Both the position numbers and the translations under genes were made by a program. 64,000 nt of DNA. Origin: Oligella urethralis DSM 7531. GTDB taxonomy: Bacteria > Pseudomonadota > Gammaproteobacteria > Burkholderiales > Burkholderiaceae_B. Shown here one piece after another: positions 20,986 to 28,482 of this stretch. How positions within the stretch are numbered: position 1 is the first letter of the stretch; every line of letters starts with the position of its first letter. The DNA is taken from the NCBI RefSeq assembly GCF_000372065.1, contig NZ_AQVB01000007.1, positions 52,884-116,883 on the forward strand. The letters run 5' to 3'. The notes beneath the pieces are model-generated. The model saw only the letters and a program-made list of their open reading frames with translations, searched no databases and was not told the origin of the DNA.

Positions 20986-21750
20986 ATGATTAAAATCAAC
21001 AATGTGACCAAGCGATTTGGCGATTTAGTCGTACTTAAAGACTTGGATTTACATATCAAGGAGGGCGAATTTGTCGTACTGCTCGGTGCTTCAGGCTGCG
21101 GCAAATCAACCCTATTAAATCTGATTGCGGGCTTTGAGCAGCCCAGTGAAGGCACGGTGATGGTCAATGACCGTCTCATTACGGATGTCGATCCAGGCAG
21201 TGGCATGGTGTTCCAGCAATATGCCCTCTTCCCATGGCAAACCGTGATGCAAAATGTCGCCTTTGGCCTAAAGCTCAAGGGGGTACCCAAAGCAGCGCGT
21301 GAAGAGCGGGCACAGCACTATATTAATATGGTGGGTTTAGCAGGTTTTGAGAACTCATACCCCAAGGAGTTATCGGGCGGTATGCGTCAACGGGTAGCCA
21401 TTGCGCGGGTGCTGGCTAATGACACTGATGTGATACTCTTGGATGAACCCTTTGCCGCGCTGGATGCGATGACCCGTCAGGTCTTACAAGAGCAATTGGT
21501 TAAAATCTACGAGGCTAACCATAAGACCATTGTGTTTATTACGCACTCCATTGATGAGGCCTTATTACTATCTACTCGGATGATTGTCTTAGGCGCTAAG
21601 CCAGGTCGAATTGTCAAAGATATAGAAAACGACCTACCACACCCCCGCAATGCCAAGGTTCAACTATCTCAGCGCTACAATGATATTAAAACCGAGGTGT
21701 GGGATGTGGTGCAAGAAGAAGTGATGAAAGGGCTCGAGAGCAAAAACTAG
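20986..21750 (+). CDS. ABC transporter ATPase (SsuB/TauB class)
   Basis: 254 residues. Walker A GASGCGKST (34-42), Q-loop FQQYALFPW, signature LSGGMRQRVAIARV, Walker B VILLDEPFAALD and H-loop FITHSIDEAL are all present in order. This is the energy-coupling subunit for the SsuABC/TauABC-like importer encoded in the same operon. It is 12 bases behind the permease and about 35 ahead of the FAD enzyme, so all four genes are probably one transcript. Confidence 0.95.
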   Translation: MIKINNVTKRFGDLVVLKDLDLHIKEGEFVVLLGASGCGKSTLLNLIAGFEQPSEGTVMVNDRLITDVDPGSGMVFQQYALFPWQTVMQNVAFGLKLKGVPKAAREERAQHYINMVGLAGFENSYPKELSGGMRQRVAIARVLANDTDVILLDEPFAALDAMTRQVLQEQLVKIYEANHKTIVFITHSIDEALLLSTRMIVLGAKPGRIVKDIENDLPHPRNAKVQLSQRYNDIKTEVWDVVQEEVMKGLESKN

Positions 21751-21785
21751 CCTTGTTTTTAATTTTGATTGGAGTCAATGAATCC

Positions 21786-23093
21786 ATGTCATCCACTGAG
21801 ATATTTCCATCCTACGCTACCGTATCTGGTTGGAATGCGGTATTAGCACCGCGCGCCATTGCTGCCCCCCCATCGTCACGAAAGAAGTTTGATTTTATTA
21901 TTATTGGGGCGGGCTACACAGGCCTAGCAGCAGCACGCCAATTGGCGCTATTAAAGCCAGAACTTGAAATATTGGTACTTGAGGGATCCGTCGTGGGCGA
22001 AGGCTCCTCAGGACGTAACTCTGGCTTTTTAATTAATGTGCCGCACAATACCAAAATGTCCGGCCATGATGCGGATGCGGATTTTGCCAAAAAGCAAATT
22101 ACCATTCTCAATAAGGGTAAAGCATGGCTGAAATCACTGATTGATGAGCATGGCATTGATTGTGCTTGGAGCGATATAGGTAAATATCACGGTGCGGCGA
22201 CGGTCAAGGGTGAACGCGGTCTGCGTCAATTAGCCGATGATTTACGCCAATGGGGGCTGCCGTGCAAGTTGTTGAATAAGGAGGAGCTGGAATATCATAT
22301 TGGCTCACCTTATTATCGCTTTGGCTTATACTCAGACACTAATGTACTGGTTCAGCCCGCCGCCTTAATTCGTGGCTTAGCCGATTCATTACCCGCTAAC
22401 GTCACTTTAGCAGAGCGTTGTCCAGCCAGTAGTATCGAGTATAAAAAGGGTGAGTACACGGTTCGCACCTTAACCCATAACTATAAGAGTAATGCCATTA
22501 TTCTAGCCAATAACGGTTTTGCCAAGCACTTTGGTTATTTAAAAGACCGCCTTATCACCATTTATACCTACGCCGGTATGACGGGGCAATTAGATGATGA
22601 GCAGCTTAATACCCTAGGCGCTGACAAGGAATGGGGTTTGATTCCGGCCAATCGGCTTGGCACGACCTTACGTCTCAGCCAAGATCGCCGCTTCTTAGTG
22701 CGCACCGAGTATTCCTACGAGCGTCCAGAGAATTTATTCAAGGTTAAAGAAATTCTCCTTAAAAGTATTCGACATCGCTACCCACAGTTTGAAGGCTATG
22801 AATTCGAACATGTGTGGGGTGGCGTGACAGCCTTGACCCGCAATGGTGCGGTGTACTTTGGTCAGCTAGGTCCGAATATCTTTGCCTCGGTTGGTTGTAA
22901 TGGCGCCGGCGTACTCAAGGGCTCGATTTATGGCAAATTATTAGCCGAGTCGATTTTAGGCATTGATTCGGAGGAATTGCACACGGTGGTTAGTTTGGAT
23001 AAACCAAGCTGGCTCCCTCCGGAGCCACTGCGCAAGGTGGTCGTGGGTGCTGCGATTAATCGCTTTAGACGCATTGCGGGTTTAGAGCGTTAA
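21786..23093 (+). CDS. FAD-dependent oxidoreductase (DAO/OrdL-PuuB type)
   Basis: 435 residues from ATG 21786; an open frame extends 29 codons upstream into the ATPase gene but that part has no family features. An FAD-binding Rossmann motif GAGYTG lies at 41-46, followed by the LEGSVVGEGSSGRNSGFL segment, which is typical of the DadA/PuuB/OrdL branch of the D-amino acid oxidase fold, and the C-terminal HVWGGVTALTRNG and CNGAGVLKG segments that close the FAD site. Such enzymes oxidise secondary or primary amines and amino acids. Linked to an importer it probably catalyses the first step on the imported compound, which is an inference. No aldehyde dehydrogenase is adjacent. Confidence 0.87.
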   Translation: MSSTEIFPSYATVSGWNAVLAPRAIAAPPSSRKKFDFIIIGAGYTGLAAARQLALLKPELEILVLEGSVVGEGSSGRNSGFLINVPHNTKMSGHDADADFAKKQITILNKGKAWLKSLIDEHGIDCAWSDIGKYHGAATVKGERGLRQLADDLRQWGLPCKLLNKEELEYHIGSPYYRFGLYSDTNVLVQPAALIRGLADSLPANVTLAERCPASSIEYKKGEYTVRTLTHNYKSNAIILANNGFAKHFGYLKDRLITIYTYAGMTGQLDDEQLNTLGADKEWGLIPANRLGTTLRLSQDRRFLVRTEYSYERPENLFKVKEILLKSIRHRYPQFEGYEFEHVWGGVTALTRNGAVYFGQLGPNIFASVGCNGAGVLKGSIYGKLLAESILGIDSEELHTVVSLDKPSWLPPEPLRKVVVGAAINRFRRIAGLER

Positions 23094-23124
23094 ACGAGAG
23101 CCTTATAACACCTATGTGACGACT

Positions 23125-23161
23125 AAGGCCCGCTTGCCGCGATAACGTCAGCAGGCTTTTT
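23125..23161 (+). terminator. Probable terminator of the ABC importer operon
   Basis: AAGGCCCGC (23125-23133) pairs imperfectly with GCAGGCTTTT (23151-23160), ending in a T-run, 31 bases after the oxidoreductase stop. Confidence 0.55.
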
Positions 23162-23257
23162 ATGAGTCAAACTGTTTGTTAACGGCACTACTTCACACGT
23201 CGACGACGCCACGCGACCACTCGGCTTAATATGTAGCCCCCCTTTTTAGTAGCAATT

Positions 23258-23478
23258 TTAGGTAGAAACAGTATTAAAAAATCGTTCTAACTTTTGTTGT
23301 GGCTTGCCGGGCTGGATATGTAAAAGCGTTATTTGCTTCTCCTTTGCCCAGTCCATCATGTGATTGATAATGAGTTCAGGCCCGTTATCCATGCGTATGC
23401 AAGCAGACTGCCCTCGCCGCTCTCATGCTGTTTAAGAATAGATAAGATTTGTCGCTCGGTAAATTGTTTTCTACGCAT
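23258..23478 (-). pseudogene. IS3-family transposase remnant (start of orfA joined to end of orfB)
   Basis: On the minus strand, ATG 23478 opens MRRKQFTERQILSILKQHES, the N-terminal helix-turn-helix start of IS3-family OrfA. After about 24-26 codons the similarity stops and, in another frame, the end of the integrase-like OrfB is seen: RMDNGPELI, WAKEKQITLLHIQPGKP, then LERFFNT and a TAA at 23258. Everything between, including most of orfA and the first two catalytic acidic residues, is missing, so the element cannot move on its own. The DNGPE segment carries the second Asp of the DDE core. C-rich/G-rich flanks near 23233 and 23538 could be degenerate terminal repeats. Confidence 0.72.
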
Positions 23479-23650
23479 GAAAAATTCCGTTAAAAATAGT
23501 TTAACGAAATTTTCCACTCATCAGTGTTTCGATTTTAGGGGAGTATTACCGTGATCTTTTCATTGAATTTCCTTTATAAGAAATTCTACTTCTAATTGCT
23601 ATGGTTTTGTGGGAGGATTACCGAGTTAATCAATAAAAATCTAACAATAG

Positions 23651-23675
23651 CTTATCCACAATTATTGTGAATAAG
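23651..23675. promoter_or_regulatory. Two inverted DnaA-box-like 9-mers forming a palindrome
   Basis: TTATCCACA (23652-23660) and, inverted, TGTGAATAA (23666-23674, reading TTATTCACA on the minus strand) both match the DnaA box TTATNCACA, and the whole CTTATCCACAAT/ATTGTGAATAAG is a near-perfect palindrome in A+T-rich DNA. It could bind DnaA, be another protein's operator or be chance. No replication gene is near. Confidence 0.35.
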
Positions 23676-23934
23676 TCTATTAATACAGTCGAAAACACTG
23701 TTTAACTAATTGATTTGTACTAGTAAATTTGGATTGGTGAAGTTTTGAGCAGATAGTAATTAAATTAAATCGTCAATGCTTTTGACACCTGGGATGTTCG
23801 CCCGTGACGGTAGCCTTTTGTGGGATAGTACTTCATCAATATCTTCCCCCCTCTGTCACACTAGTTGTCCGATCATTTAATTTTTACTTTTAATGCCTTT
23901 AGGGTGGCGGATAGGGTTTTATGTGCGGCGCACT

Positions 23935-24055
23935 GAACAGCAATTGCTTTGTGAACGGTTTATCAGTAAATACAGGACGCAAATTGTTTTGTGTCCTGTA
24001 TGCCGAACACCAGTTATTTTGTGAACGGTTTACTCCAAACTTCCGAACACAAACC
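23935..24055. repeat. Degenerate repeat array directly upstream of fic
   Basis: Two 28-bp units at 23935-23962 and 24005-24032 agree at 24 of 28 positions and share TTTGTGAACGGTTTA; a diverged unit at about 23975-23999 contains TTGTTTTGTGTCCTG and a partial one begins CCGAACAC near 24043. Starts are 30-40 bases apart. The third full unit is itself flanked by CCG..CAC and GTG..CGG, an imperfect palindrome, and ACAGGAC/GTCCTGT flanks the diverged unit. Position just before the fic start suggests operator sites; old repeat debris is the alternative. Confidence 0.6.
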
Positions 24056-24111
24056 CACTTCATGTACACTGAGTCTTCAATAAAAACATCTTTTATAAAC
24101 GCTATCAACTC

Positions 24112-25236
24112 ATGTCTAAACACACATATATTCCTGATAACTTGCCTCTACCCCTAGAAAAACTCGAGTTAGCAAGCTTAATTCGAGATATCAGTGACGC
24201 TAACTCTGCTCTCTCCACCTATGATGGAATTTTAAGGGCTATCCCCAGCCCAAGGGTATTACTTTCTACCTTAATAGACCAAGAAGCTGATCTTTCATCA
24301 AGAATTGAAGGCACTCAGGCTTCATACAAAGATGTTCTTGATAAAGAGGCAGGGAAACTGCCTGCCACCACAAGACAAGAAAATGACATTCAAGAAATTA
24401 TTAATTATAGAATGGCGATGATAACTGCCCAAGAGTATCTTGAGGAAGGCCGCAGACTGTCATTAAGCTTGATATTAGAATTGCACCAACAATTGCTGAC
24501 TAGTGTCCGAGGCCAAGACAAATCGCCTGGTGAATTCAGAAAAGAACAAAATTGGATTGGCACCGAAGGCTCAACCATAGAAAATGCTATTTTTGTTCCT
24601 CCTAGCCCAATCGTTTTATCTACAGCTCTTGAGAACTGGGAACAATACATATCCTATGACGAAGTCGATCCGATAGTTCAGGCTGCCATTCTACACGCTC
24701 AATTTGAGCTTATTCACCCATTTAAAGATGGTAACGGCAGAATAGGACGTCTTCTTATTCCCCTAACTTTATATAAAAAAAATAGATTCAACACGCCAAA
24801 CTTTTATTTATCAGAAGTTTTGGAATCTAAAAGAGGCGAATATTATGAGAGATTAAACAATATATCTTCTCATCGAGATTGGAATGGTTGGATTAAATTT
24901 TTTCTACAAGCAGTCAACTCCCAAGCCAAATCAAATATCATCAAGGTAGAAGCAATTCTCGAGCTTCATAATGAAATGAAAAAAGAAATTGTAGCGGCTA
25001 CCAACTCCCCTTACAGTTCAGCCTTAACCGATTTTATATTCATTAGACCCATTTTTAATTCCGGCCATGTCCAAAGTTATATTACTGAACAGCATGGTAG
25101 TAGCGTTGGCAGAACGACTATTCATACAAACCTAAATAAACTTATCGATGCTAAAATTCTTCGTATAACCAGAAAGGGTAGCGGCTCAGCGCCTAGTATC
25201 TATTCATTTGATCAGTTATTAAAGATTATTAAATAG
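24112..25236 (+). CDS. Fic family protein (class II, AMPylase-like) with C-terminal winged helix
   Basis: 374 residues. An N-terminal Fic_N domain carries the inhibitory helix motif SSRIEG (Ser62, Glu66, Gly67), matching (S/T)xxxE(G/N) of class II Fic proteins. The Fic core has HPFKDGNGRIGR with His202, all catalytic positions present, so target AMPylation or similar NMP transfer is expected once inhibition is released. The last 90 residues (GHVQSYITEQHGSSVGRTTIHTNL region) look like a winged helix, as in Fic proteins that may bind DNA. No separate antitoxin gene is adjacent, which fits the built-in inhibitor. The gene is visibly more A+T-rich than its neighbours and lies beside an IS remnant, indicating transfer. 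Confidence 0.9.
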   Translation: MSKHTYIPDNLPLPLEKLELASLIRDISDANSALSTYDGILRAIPSPRVLLSTLIDQEADLSSRIEGTQASYKDVLDKEAGKLPATTRQENDIQEIINYRMAMITAQEYLEEGRRLSLSLILELHQQLLTSVRGQDKSPGEFRKEQNWIGTEGSTIENAIFVPPSPIVLSTALENWEQYISYDEVDPIVQAAILHAQFELIHPFKDGNGRIGRLLIPLTLYKKNRFNTPNFYLSEVLESKRGEYYERLNNISSHRDWNGWIKFFLQAVNSQAKSNIIKVEAILELHNEMKKEIVAATNSPYSSALTDFIFIRPIFNSGHVQSYITEQHGSSVGRTTIHTNLNKLIDAKILRITRKGSGSAPSIYSFDQLLKIIK

Positions 25237-25391
25237 AATGGGGTAGGTTCATAAAGTAATCACTATAGGCGCATTATGGGAATTATCTAGCTCCTTTCAT
25301 ACTATATTCCCATTCGATACATTCTTTTTAGTTAAGAAAGTAGCCGATCTACGAAGCCCATTAATAATTATTTAATACTTAAACCAATAAC

Positions 25392-25418
25392 AAAAAAGCC
25401 CTTGAACATCAAGGGCTT
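25392..25418 (-). terminator. Terminator of the tRNA-Leu/tRNA-Ser transcript
   Basis: AAGCCCTTG (25396-25404) pairs with CAAGGGCTT (25410-25418); on the minus strand the stem runs into a T-run. It lies 12 bases past the tRNA-Ser 3' end. Confidence 0.85.
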
Positions 25419-25430
25419 ATTATATAATAC

Positions 25431-25521
25431 TGGCGGAAGCTGTGAGATTCGAACTCACGGAGGGCTATTAACCCTCGCCGGTTTTCAAGACCGGTGCATT
25501 CAACCACTCTGCCAAGCTTCC
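25431..25521 (-). tRNA. tRNA-Ser (anticodon UGA)
   Basis: 91 bases including encoded CCA. Acceptor arms GGAAGC and GCTTCC pair, the anticodon loop reads CTTGAAA with TGA, a long variable arm (GAGGGTTAATAGCCCTC) marks a class II tRNA, and the T-loop GTTCGAATC is canonical. It is read after tRNA-Leu, 5 bases apart, as one transcript. Confidence 0.97.
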
Positions 25522-25526
25522 AGTCT

Positions 25527-25614
25527 TGGTGCACTCGGCCGGAATCGAACCGGCACGGACGCAATGTCCGAGAGATTTTAAGTCTCTTGTGTCTACCTAT
25601 TTCACCACGAGTGC
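25527..25614 (-). tRNA. tRNA-Leu (anticodon UAA)
   Basis: 88 bases including encoded CCA. Acceptor arms GCACTCG and CGAGTGC pair, the anticodon loop CTTAAAA holds TAA, the variable arm (CGGACATTGCGTCCG) is long as expected for tRNA-Leu, and the T-loop GGTTCGATTCC is canonical. Confidence 0.97.
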
Positions 25615-25765
25615 TTGTGTAATGTATTAGGTTAAGAGCATAACTATAGCAAGTGAACGCGTGCTTGTCTAGTGGTTTGATGCGTTAGACCTTTTTTGTT
25701 GCAAAAATATGACTTTTTAAGACTAAACATGCGCAAATAGCGCTCATCACCGCGTTAGTCCAACG

Positions 25766-26935
25766 CTATTTAGCTAATAAACGCATGGCTTCATCAATCG
25801 CCGAGATGCTTAAGCCATACATCCTGCCACCGAGTAGTTCATAGATCAGTCGGGTTGAGTGATAGTACTGCCAATGCGTCTGCGGATTAGGATTAAGCCA
25901 GATGGACTTGGGCCAGTGCTCGACTGCGCGCTTTAGCCAGACCCCGCCAGCTTCCTTATTGTAGTGCTCCACCGAACCGCCCGGATGGATAATTTCATAG
26001 GGACTCATCGCCGCATCACCCACAAAGATCAGGCGCCAATCCTCATTCATGCTGCGCAGTAAATCCCACGTACTTTTGTACACGCGGCGCCCTGCTTGAT
26101 AGCGCCACACCCGTTCATATAGGCAATTATGAAAATAATACGCCTCAAAATGCTTAAACTCACTGCGTGCTGCAGAAAAGAGCTCTTCCACAATGGCGAT
26201 ATGATCATCCATACTGCCACCCGAATCGAGTAGCATTAAGACTTTAACCGTATTATGACGTGCTGGTACCATTTGCAAATCTAAATGACCAGCGTTTTTA
26301 GCAGTGCCACGAATGGTGCCATCCAGATCCAACTCCTCGACCGCCCCCTCGCGCCCAAAGCGTCGTAAACGGCGCAAGGCCATTTTAAAATTGCGGGTGC
26401 CGAGCTCCTGCTGACTATCGTACTCACGAAAATGGCGCTCTTCCCAGACTTTGACTGCCGTGCGATGACCAGCAGAGGGACCACCGATGCGAATCCCCTC
26501 GGGATGGTAGCCGCTATGACCAAAGGGCGAGGTGCCACCGGTACCAATCCATTTGCTACCACCCGCATGACGCTCGTTTTGCTCTGCCAACCGCTCCTTA
26601 AAGAGCTCCATTAGCTTATCCCAACCATGCTTTTCAATGGCAGCTTTTTGCTCCTCGCTTAAATGCTTTTTAAACTCTGCCAACAACCAATGTTCAGGGA
26701 TTTCTTTAAACTGCTCCATCACTGGCTCTACTTTGCTAACAAAGGCAGCAAAGGCCTGATCATAGCGGTCAAAATGACTTTCATCCTTGACCATGGTCAT
26801 GCGAGCGGTACGATAAAAATCATCCAAGGTGGGCGTCATCAGCGGGCGCCGTAATAAGTCAATCAAGGTCAAAAGCTCATTGATTGACACAGGAATACCG
26901 TATTGCCGCAGCAGATAAAAGAAATTGATTAACAT
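25766..26935 (-). CDS. VWA (CoxE-like) domain protein, partner of MoxR ATPase
   Basis: 389 residues. A mostly helical N-terminal part is followed by a glycine-rich linker (about 125-165) and a von Willebrand A-like domain with the metal site DSGGS (from Asp237), a DxGGS form of the usual DxSxS that is common in this CoxE-like family. The end (VGDAAMSPYEI, WLNPNPQTHWQ) is conserved in family members. It probably acts with the MoxR ATPase encoded 13 bases upstream as a chaperone that inserts cofactors or remodels a protein complex. The client is unknown; no carbon monoxide dehydrogenase or other obvious client is nearby. Confidence 0.82.
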   Translation of the reverse strand: MLINFFYLLRQYGIPVSINELLTLIDLLRRPLMTPTLDDFYRTARMTMVKDESHFDRYDQAFAAFVSKVEPVMEQFKEIPEHWLLAEFKKHLSEEQKAAIEKHGWDKLMELFKERLAEQNERHAGGSKWIGTGGTSPFGHSGYHPEGIRIGGPSAGHRTAVKVWEERHFREYDSQQELGTRNFKMALRRLRRFGREGAVEELDLDGTIRGTAKNAGHLDLQMVPARHNTVKVLMLLDSGGSMDDHIAIVEELFSAARSEFKHFEAYYFHNCLYERVWRYQAGRRVYKSTWDLLRSMNEDWRLIFVGDAAMSPYEIIHPGGSVEHYNKEAGGVWLKRAVEHWPKSIWLNPNPQTHWQYYHSTRLIYELLGGRMYGLSISAIDEAMRLLAK

Positions 26936-26948
26936 CGCCTTGCCTGTC

Positions 26949-27794
26949 CTAGCGTCGTCCCTGCCCTGTTGCCATGGCCACTAAGCGCTCGATTAAGGAC
27001 AAATCCTGCTCGTTTTTAATCAAAGCACCCGCCAAGGGCAGATTGCCATTTTCCACGCTTTGTGGATTGATATTTGAGGCACTCAACAAGGCCAGCCAAT
27101 CCAAAAACTCGGAGGTTGAGGGCTTTTTCTTTAAACCGGGCATCTCACGCAATTCAAAGAAACGCTGCATGGCGCTATTAAGGATATCCTGATCGACATT
27201 GGGATAATGCACAGCCACAATCTGGCGCAAGGTTTCGCTATCTGGGAACTCAATATAGTGGAAGAAACAGCGGCGTAAAAAGGCATCTGGTAAATCCTTT
27301 TCATTATTCGAGGTGATAATCACCAGCGGCCGGTGCTTCGCCCGAATCGTACGTGCTGTCTCGTAGACATGGAATTCCATCTGATCTAGCTCGCGTAATA
27401 AATCATTAGGGAATTCAATATCCGCCTTATCAATTTCATCAATGAGCACCACCGCCGGCGTCTCAGACTCAAAGGCCTGCCACAACACCCCGGGACGGAT
27501 ATAGTTGGCGATATCCTTGACACGCTCATCTCCTAGCTGAGAGTCACGTAGGCGCGACACCGCATCATACTCATACAGTCCCTGCTGTGCTTTGGTGGTC
27601 GATTTAATATGCCATTGCAACAAAGGACGTTGCAAAAACGCTGCTACCTCCTCGGCTAACATAGTTTTACCGGTACCAGGCTCCCCCTTAATCAACAGTG
27701 GACGCTCAAGACTCAATGCGGCATTTACCGCCAAACGCAAATCATCGGTTGCAATATAGCGTTCAGTGCTTTCAAAAGATTGATTTAACTTCAT
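26949..27794 (-). CDS. MoxR family AAA+ ATPase
   Basis: 281 residues from ATG 27794, which has AGGA at 7-nt spacing; ATG 27800 is too close to it. Walker A GEPGTGKT lies at about 37-44, Walker B VVLIDEIDKAD near 118, sensor 1 ITSNNEKDLPDAFLRRC follows. This is the classic MoxR layout, a hexameric ATPase working with VWA proteins to mature or activate enzymes. It sits between DUF1841 (upstream) and the VWA gene (13 bases downstream), as one operon. Confidence 0.92.
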   Translation of the reverse strand: MKLNQSFESTERYIATDDLRLAVNAALSLERPLLIKGEPGTGKTMLAEEVAAFLQRPLLQWHIKSTTKAQQGLYEYDAVSRLRDSQLGDERVKDIANYIRPGVLWQAFESETPAVVLIDEIDKADIEFPNDLLRELDQMEFHVYETARTIRAKHRPLVIITSNNEKDLPDAFLRRCFFHYIEFPDSETLRQIVAVHYPNVDQDILNSAMQRFFELREMPGLKKKPSTSEFLDWLALLSASNINPQSVENGNLPLAGALIKNEQDLSLIERLVAMATGQGRR

Positions 27795-27810
27795 GCCCAT
27801 GTCCTAATCC

Positions 27811-28245
27811 CTAATGTGTATTAACTCGCTGCTTTAACAGCTCAATATATAATTGCTGATCAAGCGGGCCACGATTACGCTGTGCCTGCCAAATCACCTG
27901 ACCCAAACACTCCATCATCTCATGATGCGCTGCATGCTCGTCCAACTTAGCGCTCAGCTGCTCGAAAACCTCACGAATGCCATGCGGGTTATCAATGGAT
28001 ATCTGCTCTTCAAGCGCAATGTGCATTGACAGATGTAAAAAGGGATTGGTCTGCCCCTCGGCCACGCTAAAGTCCTTATTGCGGGCCTCAGGATTATCCA
28101 ACATCGCATGGTACTCAGGATGCTTCATAATCCAGCCCAATGCTATTTTCTCCATCGCACTTAGCGCTGCTTTATGTTGATACTTTTGCCAGGTCTGAAT
28201 AAAAAAATCTCTGACCTGCTCACGCGTGGGATTAAAAATTGCCAT
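27811..28245 (-). CDS. DUF1841 family protein
   Basis: 144 residues, soluble, helical. It matches the DUF1841 pattern: FNPTREQVRDFFIQTWQKY at the start, a HPEYH segment, LHLSMHIALEEQISID in the middle with conserved histidines, and a HHEMMECLGQVIWQAQR segment near the C-terminus. Function is unknown; the family is largely confined to beta- and gammaproteobacteria. The conserved His/Glu pattern could bind metal, which is only inference. It is first in the operon with moxR and the VWA gene, suggesting a shared job. Confidence 0.85.
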   Translation of the reverse strand: MAIFNPTREQVRDFFIQTWQKYQHKAALSAMEKIALGWIMKHPEYHAMLDNPEARNKDFSVAEGQTNPFLHLSMHIALEEQISIDNPHGIREVFEQLSAKLDEHAAHHEMMECLGQVIWQAQRNRGPLDQQLYIELLKQRVNTH

Positions 28246-28310
28246 ATAACTATTTATTACAGTTCGTGAAAAATAAGAGTAATTTCAATGATAATAAGGT
28301 ACACTAATCG

Positions 28311-28375
28311 AGTCTTATATAAGACTAGGTAGTAAGCAGTATATATTAGTCATCTCAAGTCTTATACAGTGTAAG
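28311..28375 (+). promoter_or_regulatory. Palindromic operator candidates upstream of icd
   Basis: A perfect 16-bp palindrome AGTCTTATATAAGACT spans 28311-28326. A second, weaker copy AGTCTTATACAGTGTAAG starts near 28358. Both lie 110-170 bases before the icd start in the divergent region to DUF1841. TCTTATATAAGA-like palindromes occur, as I recall, before citric-acid-cycle genes in related bacteria under a GntR-type regulator; which regulator acts here is not shown. Confidence 0.5.
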
Positions 28376-28482
28376 CAAAGTTTTTAAAATCTCTGCTGTT
28401 ACTGAGAGTTGAGTGTTAATTGTCTTTTATATTAACCTTTATTGTACTAGTCTATTCATTGCAACCAGTTCTGGAGAAAAGC

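Noticed and set aside
23651-23675. Chromosomal origin of replication
   Set aside because: Only two boxes, and none of dnaA, dnaN, rpmH, gidA or parAB is in the window.
23935-24055. CRISPR array
   Set aside because: Units are degenerate, spacing is uneven, there are at most four, and no cas gene is near.
23899-24157. Open frames on both strands over the repeat array upstream of fic
   Set aside because: They overlap each other and the repeats, and have no ribosome site or protein likeness; the repeats create the frames.
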